A DNA stretch of 64,000 nucleotides from Paraburkholderia aromaticivorans (GCF_012689525.1 NZ_CP051515.1:3348001-3412000), one strand, 5' to 3'. Positions 48,109 to 58,619 are shown, counted from the stretch's first letter. The notes: a model not told the origin generated them from the sequence alone. A program made the numbers and translations.

Positions 48109-49458
48109 TCAGTGCAGCTTGACGCGCGGTAGCGTGGTGCGGCGCAACCAGTGCGCGAAAGTATCGAGCACCATCCGCGCGTAGCCGTGCAGCGCGGCGA
48201 TATGCAGCCGGTACAGCGACATGTACATGAAGCGCGCGAACAGCCCTTCGATCAGCATATTGCCGCCGATCACCCCGCCCATCAGATTACCGACGGCGCT
48301 GAAATGCCCAAGCGACACCAGCGACCCGAAGTCGCGATAGGTGAACTCCGGCAGCGGCTTGTTTTCGAGCCGCGCCGCCAGCGCCTTCATCAGGAAGCTC
48401 GCCTGCTGGTGAGCAGCCTGCGCGCGCGGCGGCACGTTGCGCTCGTTGCCCGGCCACGGACAGGCGGCGCAATCGCCGAGCGCAAAGACGTTATCGTCGG
48501 TTTCGGTTTGCAGCGTGCGGCGCACGATGAGCTGGCCCAGCCGATTGACCGGCAGGCCATCGAGCTCGCTCAGAATCGGCGGCGCCTTGATGCCGGCCGC
48601 CCACACCGTCAAATCGGCGCGCACGGTTTTGCCGCTCGCGGTGCGGATCATGCCGGGCGCGACTTCGGCCACGGTTTCGCCGATCATCAGCTTCACACCG
48701 AGCTTGGTGAGCAACTCGGCCGTGGCGGTCGAAACCCGTTCCTGCAAAGCCGGCAGAATGCGCGGCCCGGCTTCGATCAGCACGATGCCGACGTCATGCC
48801 GCGGATCGAGCTTGTGCAGACCGTAGGCGGAAAGCACTTGCGCCGTGTTGCGCAATTCCGCCGACAGTTCCACGCCCGTCGCGCCGCCGCCGACAATCGC
48901 CACCTGAATGCGCGGCTCGCCCGGCGCGCCAGCGTCCGGCACTGCTTCAACGGGCTCATGCACCTGATGCTCGGCGCGCATGCACGCCGCGATCAGACGC
49001 TTGCGAAAACGCTCGGCCTGGCTGACCGTATCGAGTGCGAGGGAAAATTCAGGCGCGCCTTTGACGCCGAAGAAGGCGGTCGTGCTGCCGATCGCGATGA
49101 TCAGCGTGTCGTATTCGAGTTCGCGTACGGGCAGCAATTCGGCGCCGTCGTCGTCGAGCACGGTGCCGAGCGTGAGGCGCTTGTTCGCGCGGTCCAGCCC
49201 CGTCAGGTCGCCCTGCTGAAATTCGAAGCCATGCCAGCGCGCTTGCGCCGCATATTCGAGTTCCTGCGTGAACGGGTCCATGCTGCCCGCCGCCACTTCA
49301 TGCAGAAGCGGCTTCCAGATGTGCGTGGGGTTGCGGTCCACGAGCGTGACCTGCGCCTGCACACCGCCCTTGTTCTTGTGGGGTGCATAGCGATCGCCCA
49401 AACGCGTCGCCAACTCCAACCCCCCCGCGCCTCCGCCAACGACGATAAAACGATGCAT
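48109..49458 (-). CDS. ndh: Type II NADH dehydrogenase (NDH-2)
   Basis: 449 residues from ATG 49458, GGAGAG upstream (HRFIVVGGGAGGLELATRLG). The second dinucleotide fold is VAIVGGGATGVELSAELRNT for NADH. The C-terminal amphipathic/membrane part (GGNMLIEGLFARFMYMSLYR) associates with the inner face of the membrane. Non-proton-pumping oxidation of NADH with ubiquinone reduction. The open frame extends 35 codons upstream with no site. Confidence 0.9.
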   Translation of the reverse strand: MHRFIVVGGGAGGLELATRLGDRYAPHKNKGGVQAQVTLVDRNPTHIWKPLLHEVAAGSMDPFTQELEYAAQARWHGFEFQQGDLTGLDRANKRLTLGTVLDDDGAELLPVRELEYDTLIIAIGSTTAFFGVKGAPEFSLALDTVSQAERFRKRLIAACMRAEHQVHEPVEAVPDAGAPGEPRIQVAIVGGGATGVELSAELRNTAQVLSAYGLHKLDPRHDVGIVLIEAGPRILPALQERVSTATAELLTKLGVKLMIGETVAEVAPGMIRTASGKTVRADLTVWAAGIKAPPILSELDGLPVNRLGQLIVRRTLQTETDDNVFALGDCAACPWPGNERNVPPRAQAAHQQASFLMKALAARLENKPLPEFTYRDFGSLVSLGHFSAVGNLMGGVIGGNMLIEGLFARFMYMSLYRLHIAALHGYARMVLDTFAHWLRRTTLPRVKLH

Positions 49459-49623
49459 GGAACTCTCCGTGTTTGCCGATGGGTTATGCGTCGTGCGGCG
49501 CCCACTAGATTTCACATAAGCGCCGTCTTTCAGCGATTGTCCGCGAGCAGCACGGGTTGTCACAAGCCATCAATACGCATGTGTGACATGCGCACGACGA
49601 TATCGCGTCCCGTCACACGCACG

Positions 49624-52365
49624 TCAATGCGCTTCTTCCCAGTTCAGACCGGCGCCCACTTCGGCGACCAGCGGCACTTTCAGGTCGGCGACACCGCACA
49701 TCAACTCGGGCAAGCGCTTGCGCACGTCGGACAATTCCGCGTCCGGGACTTCGAGGATCAATTCGTCGTGCACCTGCATGATCATGCGCGTGCCGATCTT
49801 CGACGCTTCGATCCAATCCTGCACCGCGATCATCGAAAGCTTGATCAGATCGGCGGCCGTGCCTTGCATCGGCGCGTTGATCGCGGCGCGCTCGGCGGCT
49901 TGACGACGCGGGCCATTGCCGCCGTTGATCTCCGGCAGCCACAGGCGGCGGCCGAACACCGTCTCGACGTAACCCTTGGCCTTCGCGCTCACACGCGTTT
50001 CGTCCATATAACGCGCCACGCCCGGATAACGCGCGAAATAGCGGTCGATATAGAGCTTGGCTGCGTCGCGCGTGATGCCGAGGTTCGCGGCGAGACCAAA
50101 CGAACTCATGCCGTAGATCAGACCAAAGTTGATGACCTTGGCCACGCGGCGTTGATCGTTCGAGACTTCGAGCGGCGTCACGCTGAAAATCTCCGCCGCC
50201 GTGGCGCGGTGAATGTCTTCGCCCTGCGAGAACGCGCGCAGCAACGATTCGTCGCCGGAAATGTGCGCCATGATGCGCAATTCGATCTGCGAATAATCCG
50301 CCGACACCAGCTTGTGTCCGGGCGGTGCAATAAACGCTTCGCGAATACGGCGGCCTTCACCGGTACGCACGGGAATGTTCTGCAGGTTCGGATCGTTCGA
50401 CGCCAGACGCCCCGTGACCGCCACGGCCTGCGCATAGTTCGTATGCACGCGGCCCGTGGTGGCGTTGACCATGCGCGGCAGCTTGTCGGTGTAGGTCGAC
50501 TTCAGCTTCGACAAGCCACGGTGTTCGAGCAGGATCTTCGGCAGCGGATAGTCTTCGGCGAGCTTTTGCAGCACTTCTTCGTCGGTGGACGGTGCGCCGC
50601 TCGGGGTCTTCTTGATGACCGGCAGTTCCAGCTTCTCGAAGAAGATCTGCCCGATCTGCTTCGGCGAACCGAGATTGAATTCGCCGCCGGCCAGCACGTA
50701 CGCTTCGCTTTCCAACTGGATCAGACGCGTGGCGATTTCGCTGCTCTGCCGACGCAGTTTCTCAGCGTCGATCAACACGCCGGTGCGCTCCATCTTGCGC
50801 AGCACGCGCGAGGTCGGCAGTTCGATGCCGCGATAGACGTATTCGAGCGTCTTCTCGGCGGTCACTTGCGGGTAAAGCGCCTGATGCAGCCGCAAGGTGA
50901 TGTCGGCATCTTCCGCCGCATATTCGGCGGCCTTGTCCAACGCAACTTCGTCGAAGCCGATCTGCCCCGCGCCCTTGCCCGCGACCTCTTCGTACTTGAT
51001 CGTCTTCACGCCGAGATGGCGCAGCGCGAGGCTGTCCATGTCGTGCGTGCGATGCGATTCGACCACATACGATTGCAGCAGCGTGTCGTGTTCGACACCG
51101 CGCATTTCAATGCCGTAGTTCGCCAGCACCTGCTCGTCGTACTTGAGATGCTGGCCGACCTTCTTGTGCTCGGCGCTTTCGAGCCACGGCTTGAGCTTGG
51201 CGAGGACTTCGTCGCGTGGCAATTGCACGGGCGCGTCCGGGCCGCGATGCGCGAGCGGCACATACGCCGCCCGGCCGGCTTCCACCGACAACGAAAGCCC
51301 CACGATCTGCGCGGTCATGGGATCGAGCGAGGTGGTTTCCGTATCGAACGAGGTCAACTCGGCCGCATTGATCGTTTCGAGCCACGCGTCGAATTGTTCC
51401 CACGTCTGCACGGTGTCGTAGTGCCGCTCGTGATCCACCGACAAAGCCGGCGGCACATCCGTTTCCGGGCCTTCCACGGCGTCCGCGATTTCCACTTCGC
51501 GCAGCCACGTCTTGAAGCCGTGGCGCGTGAACACCTCGCGCAACTCCTCGCGCGATTCCGGCCGGCTTTGCAGGTTTTCCTCGATCGACACGATATGGTC
51601 GGTCATGTCGCAGTTGCGCTCGACGGTGACGAGTTTCCTTGCCATTGGCAGAAAATCGAGCGCTCTGCGTAGATTGTCTCCTACCGCACCTTTGATTTCG
51701 TCCGCATGTGCGACGATGCCATCTAGCGAATCGAATTGCGTCAGCCATTTGATCGCTGTTTTCGGCCCGCATTTCTCGACGCCGGGCACGTTGTCGACGG
51801 TATCGCCGATCAACGACAGGTAGTCGATAATGCGCTCCGGCGGCACGCCGAACTTGGCGAGCACGCCGGCGCGGTCGAGCGTTTCGTTAGTCATCGTATT
51901 GATGAGGGTGACATGATCCGACACAAGCTGCGCCAGATCCTTGTCACCCGTCGACACGATCACATTCATGCCACGCTTTTCTGCTTCCGTGCTGAGGGTG
52001 CCGATCACGTCGTCGGCCTCGACGCCCTCTATCATCAGCAAGGGCCAGCCGAGCGCGCGCACGGCCACATGAATCGGCTCGATCTGGCGCGAGAGGTCGT
52101 CCGGCATCGACGGGCGATTCGCCTTATAGTCGGGATACCAGTCGTCGCGAAACGTTTTGCCCTTGGCGTCGAACACGCACGCGCTATACTCTGCTGTGAC
52201 TTCCTTGCGCATGCGCCGCAGCATGTTGATCATCCCGTAGAGCGCGCCCGTCGGACCACCGTCGGGGCTCCGCAGATCCGGCATCGCATGGTAGGCCCGG
52301 TACAGATAACTCGAACCGTCGACCAATAGCAGGGTCTTACCTTCAAGGCTTCGTTCTTCAGGCAT
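49624..52365 (-). CDS. polA: DNA polymerase I
   Basis: 913 residues. The 5'-3' nuclease domain is residues ~1-300 (LLLVDGSSYLYRAYHAMPDL, VEADDVIGTLS). The 3'-5' proofreading domain keeps its acidic residues (FDTETTSLDP; YAAEDADITLRLH). The polymerase domain has motif A SADYSQIELRIMAH, motif B RRVAKVINFGLIYGMSSFG and motif C QVHDELILEV. All three activities look intact. The start codon is separated by one base from the divergent LOG-family start. Confidence 0.97.
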   Translation of the reverse strand: MPEERSLEGKTLLLVDGSSYLYRAYHAMPDLRSPDGGPTGALYGMINMLRRMRKEVTAEYSACVFDAKGKTFRDDWYPDYKANRPSMPDDLSRQIEPIHVAVRALGWPLLMIEGVEADDVIGTLSTEAEKRGMNVIVSTGDKDLAQLVSDHVTLINTMTNETLDRAGVLAKFGVPPERIIDYLSLIGDTVDNVPGVEKCGPKTAIKWLTQFDSLDGIVAHADEIKGAVGDNLRRALDFLPMARKLVTVERNCDMTDHIVSIEENLQSRPESREELREVFTRHGFKTWLREVEIADAVEGPETDVPPALSVDHERHYDTVQTWEQFDAWLETINAAELTSFDTETTSLDPMTAQIVGLSLSVEAGRAAYVPLAHRGPDAPVQLPRDEVLAKLKPWLESAEHKKVGQHLKYDEQVLANYGIEMRGVEHDTLLQSYVVESHRTHDMDSLALRHLGVKTIKYEEVAGKGAGQIGFDEVALDKAAEYAAEDADITLRLHQALYPQVTAEKTLEYVYRGIELPTSRVLRKMERTGVLIDAEKLRRQSSEIATRLIQLESEAYVLAGGEFNLGSPKQIGQIFFEKLELPVIKKTPSGAPSTDEEVLQKLAEDYPLPKILLEHRGLSKLKSTYTDKLPRMVNATTGRVHTNYAQAVAVTGRLASNDPNLQNIPVRTGEGRRIREAFIAPPGHKLVSADYSQIELRIMAHISGDESLLRAFSQGEDIHRATAAEIFSVTPLEVSNDQRRVAKVINFGLIYGMSSFGLAANLGITRDAAKLYIDRYFARYPGVARYMDETRVSAKAKGYVETVFGRRLWLPEINGGNGPRRQAAERAAINAPMQGTAADLIKLSMIAVQDWIEASKIGTRMIMQVHDELILEVPDAELSDVRKRLPELMCGVADLKVPLVAEVGAGLNWEEAH

Positions 52366-52366
52366 T

Positions 52367-53110
52367 ATGACTAAGAGAAAAGTGATTCCGAGTCTGCGAT
52401 CACTCGCAGATCAAGAGCGCGCAACGGCCAAAAAGGCCCGCGCATCGTGGCAGATGTTCACGATTATGGCAGAGTTTATCGAGGCGACCGAGTACCTCTC
52501 GGAGATTCGTCCGGCTGTCAGCATCTATGGTTCAGCGCGCCTGAAACCGAACTCGCCCTACTACAAACTTGCCACGCAAATCGCGCGCAAGCTCTCGGAC
52601 GCCGGCTTCGCAGTGATCTCGGGCGGCGGCCCGGGCATCATGGAAGCGGCCAACAAGGGCGCGCATGCGGGCAAGGCGCCTTCGGTCGGCCTGAACATCG
52701 AATTGCCGCACGAGCAGTCGGGCAATCAGTGGCAAGACATCTCGTTGCGCTTCCGCCATTTCTTCACGCGCAAGGTCACGTTCGTGAAGAACTCGGACGC
52801 GGTGATCGTCATGCCCGGCGGCTTCGGCACGCTGGACGAACTCGCCGAAGTGCTCACCCTGATTCAGACCAAGAAGTCGCGCCACGTGCCGATCATTCTG
52901 GTGGGTGCCGAGTTCTGGGAAGGCCTGCTTGCGTGGTTCAAGAACTCGCTCACGCCCATGGGCCTGATCAATCCGACCGACATGGACCTCATGCAGGTCA
53001 TCGACGATCCGGACCAGGTGCTCGAAGCAGTGCTCAAGTTCTATGAAGACCGCGAAGAAGCCGAGCCGCAACCGACCAAGTCGGACGAAGACCGGATGTT
53101 CTATCTGTGA
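52367..53110 (+). CDS. LOG-family protein (TIGR00730)
   Basis: 247 residues. The PGGFGTLDE motif and GGPGIMEAANKGA belong to LOG/cytokinin riboside monophosphate phosphoribohydrolases, older annotations saying lysine decarboxylase. It removes ribose 5-phosphate from N6-modified AMP in known members; the substrate here is inferred. The first ~40 residues are a basic helical extension. The start at ATG 52367 leaves only one base between it and the divergent polA start, so each gene's promoter must lie in the other's coding sequence; an internal Met at ~30 (52454) is a possible alternative. Confidence 0.88.
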   Translation: MTKRKVIPSLRSLADQERATAKKARASWQMFTIMAEFIEATEYLSEIRPAVSIYGSARLKPNSPYYKLATQIARKLSDAGFAVISGGGPGIMEAANKGAHAGKAPSVGLNIELPHEQSGNQWQDISLRFRHFFTRKVTFVKNSDAVIVMPGGFGTLDELAEVLTLIQTKKSRHVPIILVGAEFWEGLLAWFKNSLTPMGLINPTDMDLMQVIDDPDQVLEAVLKFYEDREEAEPQPTKSDEDRMFYL

Positions 53111-53325
53111 GGCTGCCGCTTCGCGCTCCTGCGCGAGGTGAATGCAACGCAACGCGACGAACACGCGGACGCAAACGGGCAGCCTCAAGGCTGCCCGTTT
53201 GCGTTTCATCGGTTTGATCGCCTTGCGCATGTGACTCCAGATCACAAGGGCGACGTTCAAAAAAGCGTTTTCCTCGACGCTGGTTCGGCGCTAACCTCCT
53301 GAGCTTGAACCGGAAGCTAACCGAC

Positions 53326-53895
53326 ATGGACCACGATCTCACCTCTTCCGAGCCCGCGCTGGCGCCTACGCCCACATTGCGGGAAATCTTCGGCGGCTTT
53401 CTCGGCCTCGGGCTGATCTCCTTCGGCGGCGCACTGCCGCTGGCGCGGCGCGCACTGGTCGAACAACGCCGCTGGCTGAGCGCCGACGAATTCACCGACT
53501 TGCTGGGCCTCTGCCAGTTTTTACCGGGCGGCAATGTGATCAACCTCTCGGTGGCCATGGGCATGCGCTTTCGCGGCGTGCCGGGCGCGCTGGCCGGCCT
53601 GCTCGGACTGATCGCGGGACCGTCGCTAGTGGTGATCGGCCTCGGCGTGCTGTACGAACACACGCAAAACGACCCGCACGTTCGTCGTCTGTTTGCCGGT
53701 CTCGCCGCCGCCGCGGCCGGCCTGTTGATCTCGATGGCCGTGAAAATCCTGCTGCCGCTGCGGCATAGCCCAATGGCCGCGCTCATCGCGGCACTCGGCT
53801 TCATCGCGATTGCGATGATGCGGCTGCCGCTTCTGCCCACCATGCTGGTGCTGACGCCGCTCAGCATCTATATCGCGTCGAGGAGCGCACGATGA
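53326..53895 (+). CDS. Chromate transporter, first half (short-chain CHR)
   Basis: 189 residues with the CHR signature near the start (LREIFGGFLGLGLISFGGAL) and FCQFLPGG-type motif (LCQFLPGGNVINLS), followed by several membrane helices. Short-chain CHR proteins work as pairs of half transporters; the second half follows with a four-base overlap (ATGA). They export chromate in known cases, though substrate is not always tested. Start ATG 53326 is preferred over the TTG at 53305. Confidence 0.85.
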   Translation: MDHDLTSSEPALAPTPTLREIFGGFLGLGLISFGGALPLARRALVEQRRWLSADEFTDLLGLCQFLPGGNVINLSVAMGMRFRGVPGALAGLLGLIAGPSLVVIGLGVLYEHTQNDPHVRRLFAGLAAAAAGLLISMAVKILLPLRHSPMAALIAALGFIAIAMMRLPLLPTMLVLTPLSIYIASRSAR

Positions 53896-54416
53896 ACGAC
53901 ACGCTCATTGCCCTCGCCGTTATTTTCAGTCAGCTTTCGCTGCTCGCGTTCGGCGGCGGCAATACGATTCTTCCGGAGATGCAGCGTCAGGTGGTGGACG
54001 TGCATCACTGGATGCCGGCCAGCGAATTCAGCGCCCTGTTCGCGCTTGCGCAAGCCGCGCCGGGGCCGAATCTGATGATCGTCACACTGATCGGCTGGCA
54101 CGTGGCCGGTTGGGCGGGCATGCTGGTGACGTCGGTGGCGAAGTTCGGGCCCTCGTCGCTGGTGACGATACTTGCGATGCATGCGTGGGAGCGATTCAAG
54201 GACCGCCCGTGGCGACGCTACGCGCAGCTGGGACTGGTGCCCGTAACCGCCGGCATTATCGCCGCGAGCGCGGCGCTGATTGCCGAAGCCTCGAACTCGA
54301 CGGCAATCACGTGGGCGATCACCTCTTTCACCGCTGTCATGGCAATGAAGACGCGCATCCATCCGCTTTGGCTTCTGGCGGCCGGCAGTTTGATCGGGCT
54401 GATCAGTCTCGGGTAG
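53892..54416 (+). CDS. Chromate transporter, second half (short-chain CHR)
   Basis: 174 residues, again a CHR domain (LSLLAFGGGNTILPEMQRQV, FALAQAAPGPNLM). It overlaps the first half by four bases, so the two proteins are co-translated and probably form an antiparallel heterodimer. No chrB regulator is adjacent. Confidence 0.85.
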   Translation: MNDTLIALAVIFSQLSLLAFGGGNTILPEMQRQVVDVHHWMPASEFSALFALAQAAPGPNLMIVTLIGWHVAGWAGMLVTSVAKFGPSSLVTILAMHAWERFKDRPWRRYAQLGLVPVTAGIIAASAALIAEASNSTAITWAITSFTAVMAMKTRIHPLWLLAAGSLIGLISLG

Positions 54417-54480
54417 CGTTGACTTTGATCGAGCAGGAGCGAGCCGAAGCAGCGCTCGCCCTTGCCTGCCAAAAACGCGC

Positions 54481-56007
54481 TTACTGAAACGCGACTTCCG
54501 CGAAGCTGCGCAGTTTGCGGCTATGCAAACGATGCAGCCCATTCATCCGCAATAGTTCCATCGCCTTCACGCCGATCTGCAGATGCTGATCGACCTGCGC
54601 GCGATAGAACTGATCCGCCATGCCGGGCAACTTCAATTCGCCGTGCAAGGGCTTGTCCGACACGCACAGCAAGGTGCCGTAAGGCACGCGGAAACGGAAG
54701 CCGTTCGCGGCGATGGTCGCGCTTTCCATGTCGAGCGCAACCGCACGGCTTTGCGAGAGCCGCTGCACCGGCTCGCGATGATCGCGCAACTCCCAGTTGC
54801 GGTTGTCCACACTCGCCACCGTGCCCGTACGCATCACGCGCTTCAGTTCGACGCCGTCAAGCTGCGTGACCTGCGCGACCGCGCGCTCCAGCGCGACCTG
54901 CACTTCGGCGAGCGCCGGAATCGGCACCCACAGCGGCAGGTCGTCGTCGAGCACGTGATCCTCGCGCACATAGCCGTGCGCCAGCACATAGTCGCCGAGA
55001 CGCTGCGTATTGCGCAGGCCCGCGCAGTGGCCGAGCATGATCCACGCATGCGGGCGCAGCACGGCGATGTGATCGGTAATGGTCTTCGCGTTCGACGGCC
55101 CGACGCCGATGTTGACCATCGTGATGCCGCTGCCGTCCGCGCGCTTCAGGTGATACGCGGGCATCTGCGGCAGACGCGGCGGCGCCGTGCCTTCCTGCTC
55201 CTGTTCGCCGAGATTCGCGTTGTACGTGACCACGTCGCCGGGCTCGACGAACGACGTGTATTCGCTGCGATAGGCGCGCTGTTCTTCTTCGTCGGTATGG
55301 GCCATCATCGTGCGGCCGAGTTTGACGAACTCGTCGATATAGAACTGGTAGTTCGTGTACAGCACGTAGTTCTGGCAATGCGTGGGCGAGGTCGCCGTAT
55401 AGTGCTTCAGCCGATGCAGCGAGAAATCGACCCGCGCCGCCGTGAACAACGCAAGCGGATGCGGCTCGCCCGGCGGCGGTTCGTACGTGCCGTTGACGAT
55501 GCGATCGTCGAGCAGCGCCAGGTCCGGCGTATCGAACACGTCGCGCATCAGGAACAGGCGCTCGCGATCCAGGTCGCCTTCGAGGTGGATGCCCTCGGCG
55601 AAAGCGAAATGAATTGGAATCGGCTGGTCGGACACGCCGACTTCGATCTGCACGTGATGATTCTTCGCCAGCAAGCGCAATTGCTCGCGATAGTAGTTGC
55701 CGAACAGATCGGGCCGCGTGACGGTCGTCTCGAACACGCCCGGACCCGCGACGAAACCATACGAACGGCGCGAGTCGATATGCGTGTTGACCTCGGTGCA
55801 CACTCGCACGAACGGATAGCAGGCGCGTACCCGGCGTTGGAACAATTCGTTGCGGCGATAGCGCGCGAAGGCGTCGCGCAAAAACGAAGTGTTCGCTTCG
55901 TAGATCGCCGAGAGGCGGGTGACGGCCTCGGTAGCGTCGTCGAAGGATTCGGTTGGGAAGCTGTTGGCGGGAGTCTGCACCGCGCGTTGATTGGTATCGT
56001 TGTTCAT
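54481..56007 (-). CDS. amn: AMP nucleosidase
   Basis: Splits AMP to adenine and ribose 5-phosphate. About 508 residues from ATG 56007 (MNNDTNQRAV); GAGG lies 9 bases upstream, while ATG 56013 would have only 3. The N-terminal Amn domain (GPGVFETTVTRPDLFGNYYR) precedes the phosphorylase-like catalytic domain (ITMVNIGVGPSNAKTITDHI, ALDMESATIAANGFRFRVPY, LLCVSDKPLHGE). Frames reaching upstream to 56406 are antisense to the next gene. Confidence 0.93.
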   Translation of the reverse strand: MNNDTNQRAVQTPANSFPTESFDDATEAVTRLSAIYEANTSFLRDAFARYRRNELFQRRVRACYPFVRVCTEVNTHIDSRRSYGFVAGPGVFETTVTRPDLFGNYYREQLRLLAKNHHVQIEVGVSDQPIPIHFAFAEGIHLEGDLDRERLFLMRDVFDTPDLALLDDRIVNGTYEPPPGEPHPLALFTAARVDFSLHRLKHYTATSPTHCQNYVLYTNYQFYIDEFVKLGRTMMAHTDEEEQRAYRSEYTSFVEPGDVVTYNANLGEQEQEGTAPPRLPQMPAYHLKRADGSGITMVNIGVGPSNAKTITDHIAVLRPHAWIMLGHCAGLRNTQRLGDYVLAHGYVREDHVLDDDLPLWVPIPALAEVQVALERAVAQVTQLDGVELKRVMRTGTVASVDNRNWELRDHREPVQRLSQSRAVALDMESATIAANGFRFRVPYGTLLCVSDKPLHGELKLPGMADQFYRAQVDQHLQIGVKAMELLRMNGLHRLHSRKLRSFAEVAFQ

Positions 56008-56206
56008 CTTCATTCGCCTCGATGGATGAGGCCACATTACCACGGAACCCGCGGTCGCCAAATGACCTGGCGGCGCTGCAACACACGCCGCCACACCGCT
56101 CGCAAGTTTGCGCGCACGCCGCGCGAAAGCGGCGCAAAATAAGGCGGTCGCGCCCGAGGACCAGGTGGGATTTGCTAGAATCGGGGCACCATATTGGAGA
56201 ATCACC

Positions 56207-56602
56207 ATGAAGCCGCTCCTTCCCGTCGCCGTTGCACTGGCCTTCGCCTTTGGCAACGCCGCGATGGCTGCCCAGCCTGTCGACGATACACCTGCTCCCG
56301 GCGCGCCCCAGTCCGCCAACGAACGGGCCGGTCTGCCCGACCTGGAGAAGATCAATCGTCCGGCCGCCGAGGTCAGCTCGAAGGTCGAAATCAACGTCCC
56401 GCGCACGCCGAGCTTCTACGAACGCAGCGCCAACGGCACCGAAATCACCGAATACCGCGACAAAGGCAAGCCCGTCGAAATCAACGTGCATTCGAACCTC
56501 GGCACGCGCTATCAAATGAGCGCGCCGCTCGACACGTCGCCCACCGTGCGTGACAACGGCCGGGCAAGCACGCGTTTGCCGTCGGTGAACCTGACCTATT
56601 GA
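56207..56602 (+). CDS. DUF2782 small secreted protein
   Basis: 131 residues with a signal peptide (LPVAVALAFAFGNAAMAAQP), a Pro-rich linker and the DUF2782 core (GTEITEYRDKGKPVEINVHS, ARTYQM-like RYQMSAPLDTSP). Starts at ATG 56207 behind TTGGAGAATCACC. The function is unknown; it lies upstream of thrB, between polA-side genes and the amino acid pathway, as in other Burkholderiales. A TAGAAT -10 is at 56176-56181. Confidence 0.8.
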   Translation: MKPLLPVAVALAFAFGNAAMAAQPVDDTPAPGAPQSANERAGLPDLEKINRPAAEVSSKVEINVPRTPSFYERSANGTEITEYRDKGKPVEINVHSNLGTRYQMSAPLDTSPTVRDNGRASTRLPSVNLTY

Positions 56603-56826
56603 TGCATGCCGGGGCGGCGCCCCGGTGTGGGCCGCCGCCCGGATGCACGCGCCCGCAAGGCGCCGTCCCGAGCCTCGGCCTGCCTGGCCGGTCACCCTGG
56701 CGGTAAGGCGTTGAAATACCGCCGCGCTTGACGGCGCCGCAAGAACGCTTTCTCGATACCGCATTTGCCGCACATCGCACTGGCCGCACTGCGCCAGCCC
56801 GACCAACCTGATCTGACGTTTCCCGC

Positions 56827-57822
56827 ATGGCTGTCTTCACCGCTGTCACCGAACCCCAACTTGCAGAATGGATGAGCCATTACGATCTCGGCGACGTCGT
56901 CGAATTTCGCGGCATTTCCTCCGGTATTGAGAACAGCAACTTCTTTCTGACGACGACGCGCGGCGAATACGTCCTCACGATTTTCGAAAAGCTGACGGCC
57001 AAACAACTGCCGTTCTATCTCGACCTCATGCGGCATCTGGCCGCGCATCGCGTGCCGGTGCCGGACCCCATGCCGCGCGAAGACGGCGCGCTGTTCGGCA
57101 CCTTGCATGGCAAGCCAGCCGCCATCGTGACCAAGCTCGAGGGCGCGCCGGAGCTGGCGCCGGGCGTCGAGCACTGCATCGAGGTCGGGCAAATGCTGGC
57201 GCGCCTGCACCTGGCAGGACGCGACTACACGGGCTATCAGCCGAATCTGCGCAGCCTGCCGTGGTGGCAGGAAACCGTGCCGACCATCCTGCCGTTTCTG
57301 GAAGGCGAGCAACGCGACCTGCTGTCGTCCGAACTGGCGCATCAGGAAGCCTTCTTCGCCTCGGCCGATTACGCCGCGCTGCCCGAAGGCCCGTGCCACG
57401 CAGATCTGTTCCGCGACAACGCCATGTTCGCGCACGCCGCGCCGGAGACGGGCCACGAAGTGCGCCTGGGCGGCTTCTTCGACTTCTATTTCGCCGGCTG
57501 CGACAAGTGGCTGTTCGACGTGGCGGTGACGGTCAACGACTGGTGCGTCGACCTCGCCACCGGCAAGCTCGACGATGCGCGCACCGAAGCCATGCTGCGT
57601 GCCTACCAGACCGTGCGTCCCTTCACCGCCGAAGAAAACCGCCATTGGGGCGATATGCTGCGAGCGGGCGCGTACCGCTTCTGGGTCTCGCGCCTGTATG
57701 ATTTTTATTTGCCGCGCGCGGCCGAACTGCTCAAACCGCACGATCCCGGCCATTTCGAGCGCATTCTGCGCGAACGCCTAACCGGCGTTGCACTTCCAGG
57801 CATTCATACCTCATGCAACTGA
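56827..57822 (+). CDS. thrB: Homoserine kinase (ThrB, type II)
   Basis: Phosphorylates homoserine in threonine biosynthesis. 331 residues of the APH/choline-kinase fold (not the GHMP-type ThrB of E. coli): [32 protein letters not shown] catalytic loop and [20 protein letters not shown] metal loop. It overlaps the next gene by 10 bases. The fold assignment to homoserine kinase is conserved in beta-proteobacteria. Confidence 0.93.
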   Translation: MAVFTAVTEPQLAEWMSHYDLGDVVEFRGISSGIENSNFFLTTTRGEYVLTIFEKLTAKQLPFYLDLMRHLAAHRVPVPDPMPREDGALFGTLHGKPAAIVTKLEGAPELAPGVEHCIEVGQMLARLHLAGRDYTGYQPNLRSLPWWQETVPTILPFLEGEQRDLLSSELAHQEAFFASADYAALPEGPCHADLFRDNAMFAHAAPETGHEVRLGGFFDFYFAGCDKWLFDVAVTVNDWCVDLATGKLDDARTEAMLRAYQTVRPFTAEENRHWGDMLRAGAYRFWVSRLYDFYLPRAAELLKPHDPGHFERILRERLTGVALPGIHTSCN

Positions 57823-58619
57823 TCGAAGTCCCCGCGAAAGCCGGCTATGTGTGGTTCCGGCAGGGTATCTGGCTGTTCCGCAAGAACCCGCTCGCGTTCC
57901 TGACGCTGTTCTTCACCTATCTGCTGGTGATGACGCTCGTGGCGCAAATTCCGGTGGTCGGCGGCGTGTTGCCGCTGGCCTTCATTCCGGGCGTCGCGGT
58001 CGGCTTCATGGCGGCATGCCGCAACACGATCGCCGGCAAACCGGTGTTCCCGACCATTCTGGTGGACGGTTTTCACTCGTATGGCACGGTGGTCGCCAAA
58101 CGGCTGCTGGTGCTCGGCGTGCTCTACGTCATCGCGATGGCATTGGTGCTGGCCGCTTCAGCGCTCGCCGACGGCGGCATGCTGCTGAAGGTCATGCTCG
58201 GCGCCGCCACGATGGATCAGGACGCGATCGCCAACAGCAATATCCCGCTGGCGGTGATCACGGCTTTCGTGGTCTACATTCCGGTGGCGATGATTTTCTG
58301 GTTCTCGCCGATTCTTGCCGCGTGGCATGACGTGCCGCCCGTCAAGGCGATGTTCTTCAGCCTCGTCAGTTGCTGGCGCAACCGCGGCGCGTTCATCGTG
58401 TTCGGCGCGCTTTGGTTCGCGGTGGCGATGACGGTGTCGCTCGGCTTATCGGCGCTGATGCAGGCGCTGGGCGCGGGCGACTTCGCGTTCGCGATTCTGA
58501 TGCCCGCCACGATGATCGTTACGACCATGCTGTACTGCTCGTTCTACGCGACCTATCGCGGCTGCTTCGGCGTGCAATCGCCCGAAACGCCGGACTTGCC
58601 GACCACGCCGGCGGCTTGA
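57813..58619 (+). CDS. BPSS1780-family membrane protein
   Basis: 268 residues with about six hydrophobic segments ([38 protein letters not shown]). Known only as a conserved Burkholderia membrane family (BPSS1780). It overlaps the end of thrB by 10 bases, so its expression is tied to thrB; no functional role is established. Confidence 0.8.
   Translation: MQLIEVPAKAGYVWFRQGIWLFRKNPLAFLTLFFTYLLVMTLVAQIPVVGGVLPLAFIPGVAVGFMAACRNTIAGKPVFPTILVDGFHSYGTVVAKRLLVLGVLYVIAMALVLAASALADGGMLLKVMLGAATMDQDAIANSNIPLAVITAFVVYIPVAMIFWFSPILAAWHDVPPVKAMFFSLVSCWRNRGAFIVFGALWFAVAMTVSLGLSALMQALGAGDFAFAILMPATMIVTTMLYCSFYATYRGCFGVQSPETPDLPTTPAA

Noticed and set aside
48151..51672. A 1173-codon open frame on the + strand
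   Set aside because: It is antisense to ndh and polA, both with clear family motifs; long antisense frames are common in high-GC DNA.
54857..56806. 649-codon frame overlapping amn
   Set aside because: Alternate frame of amn and the DUF2782 region; Arg/Ala-rich shadow translation.
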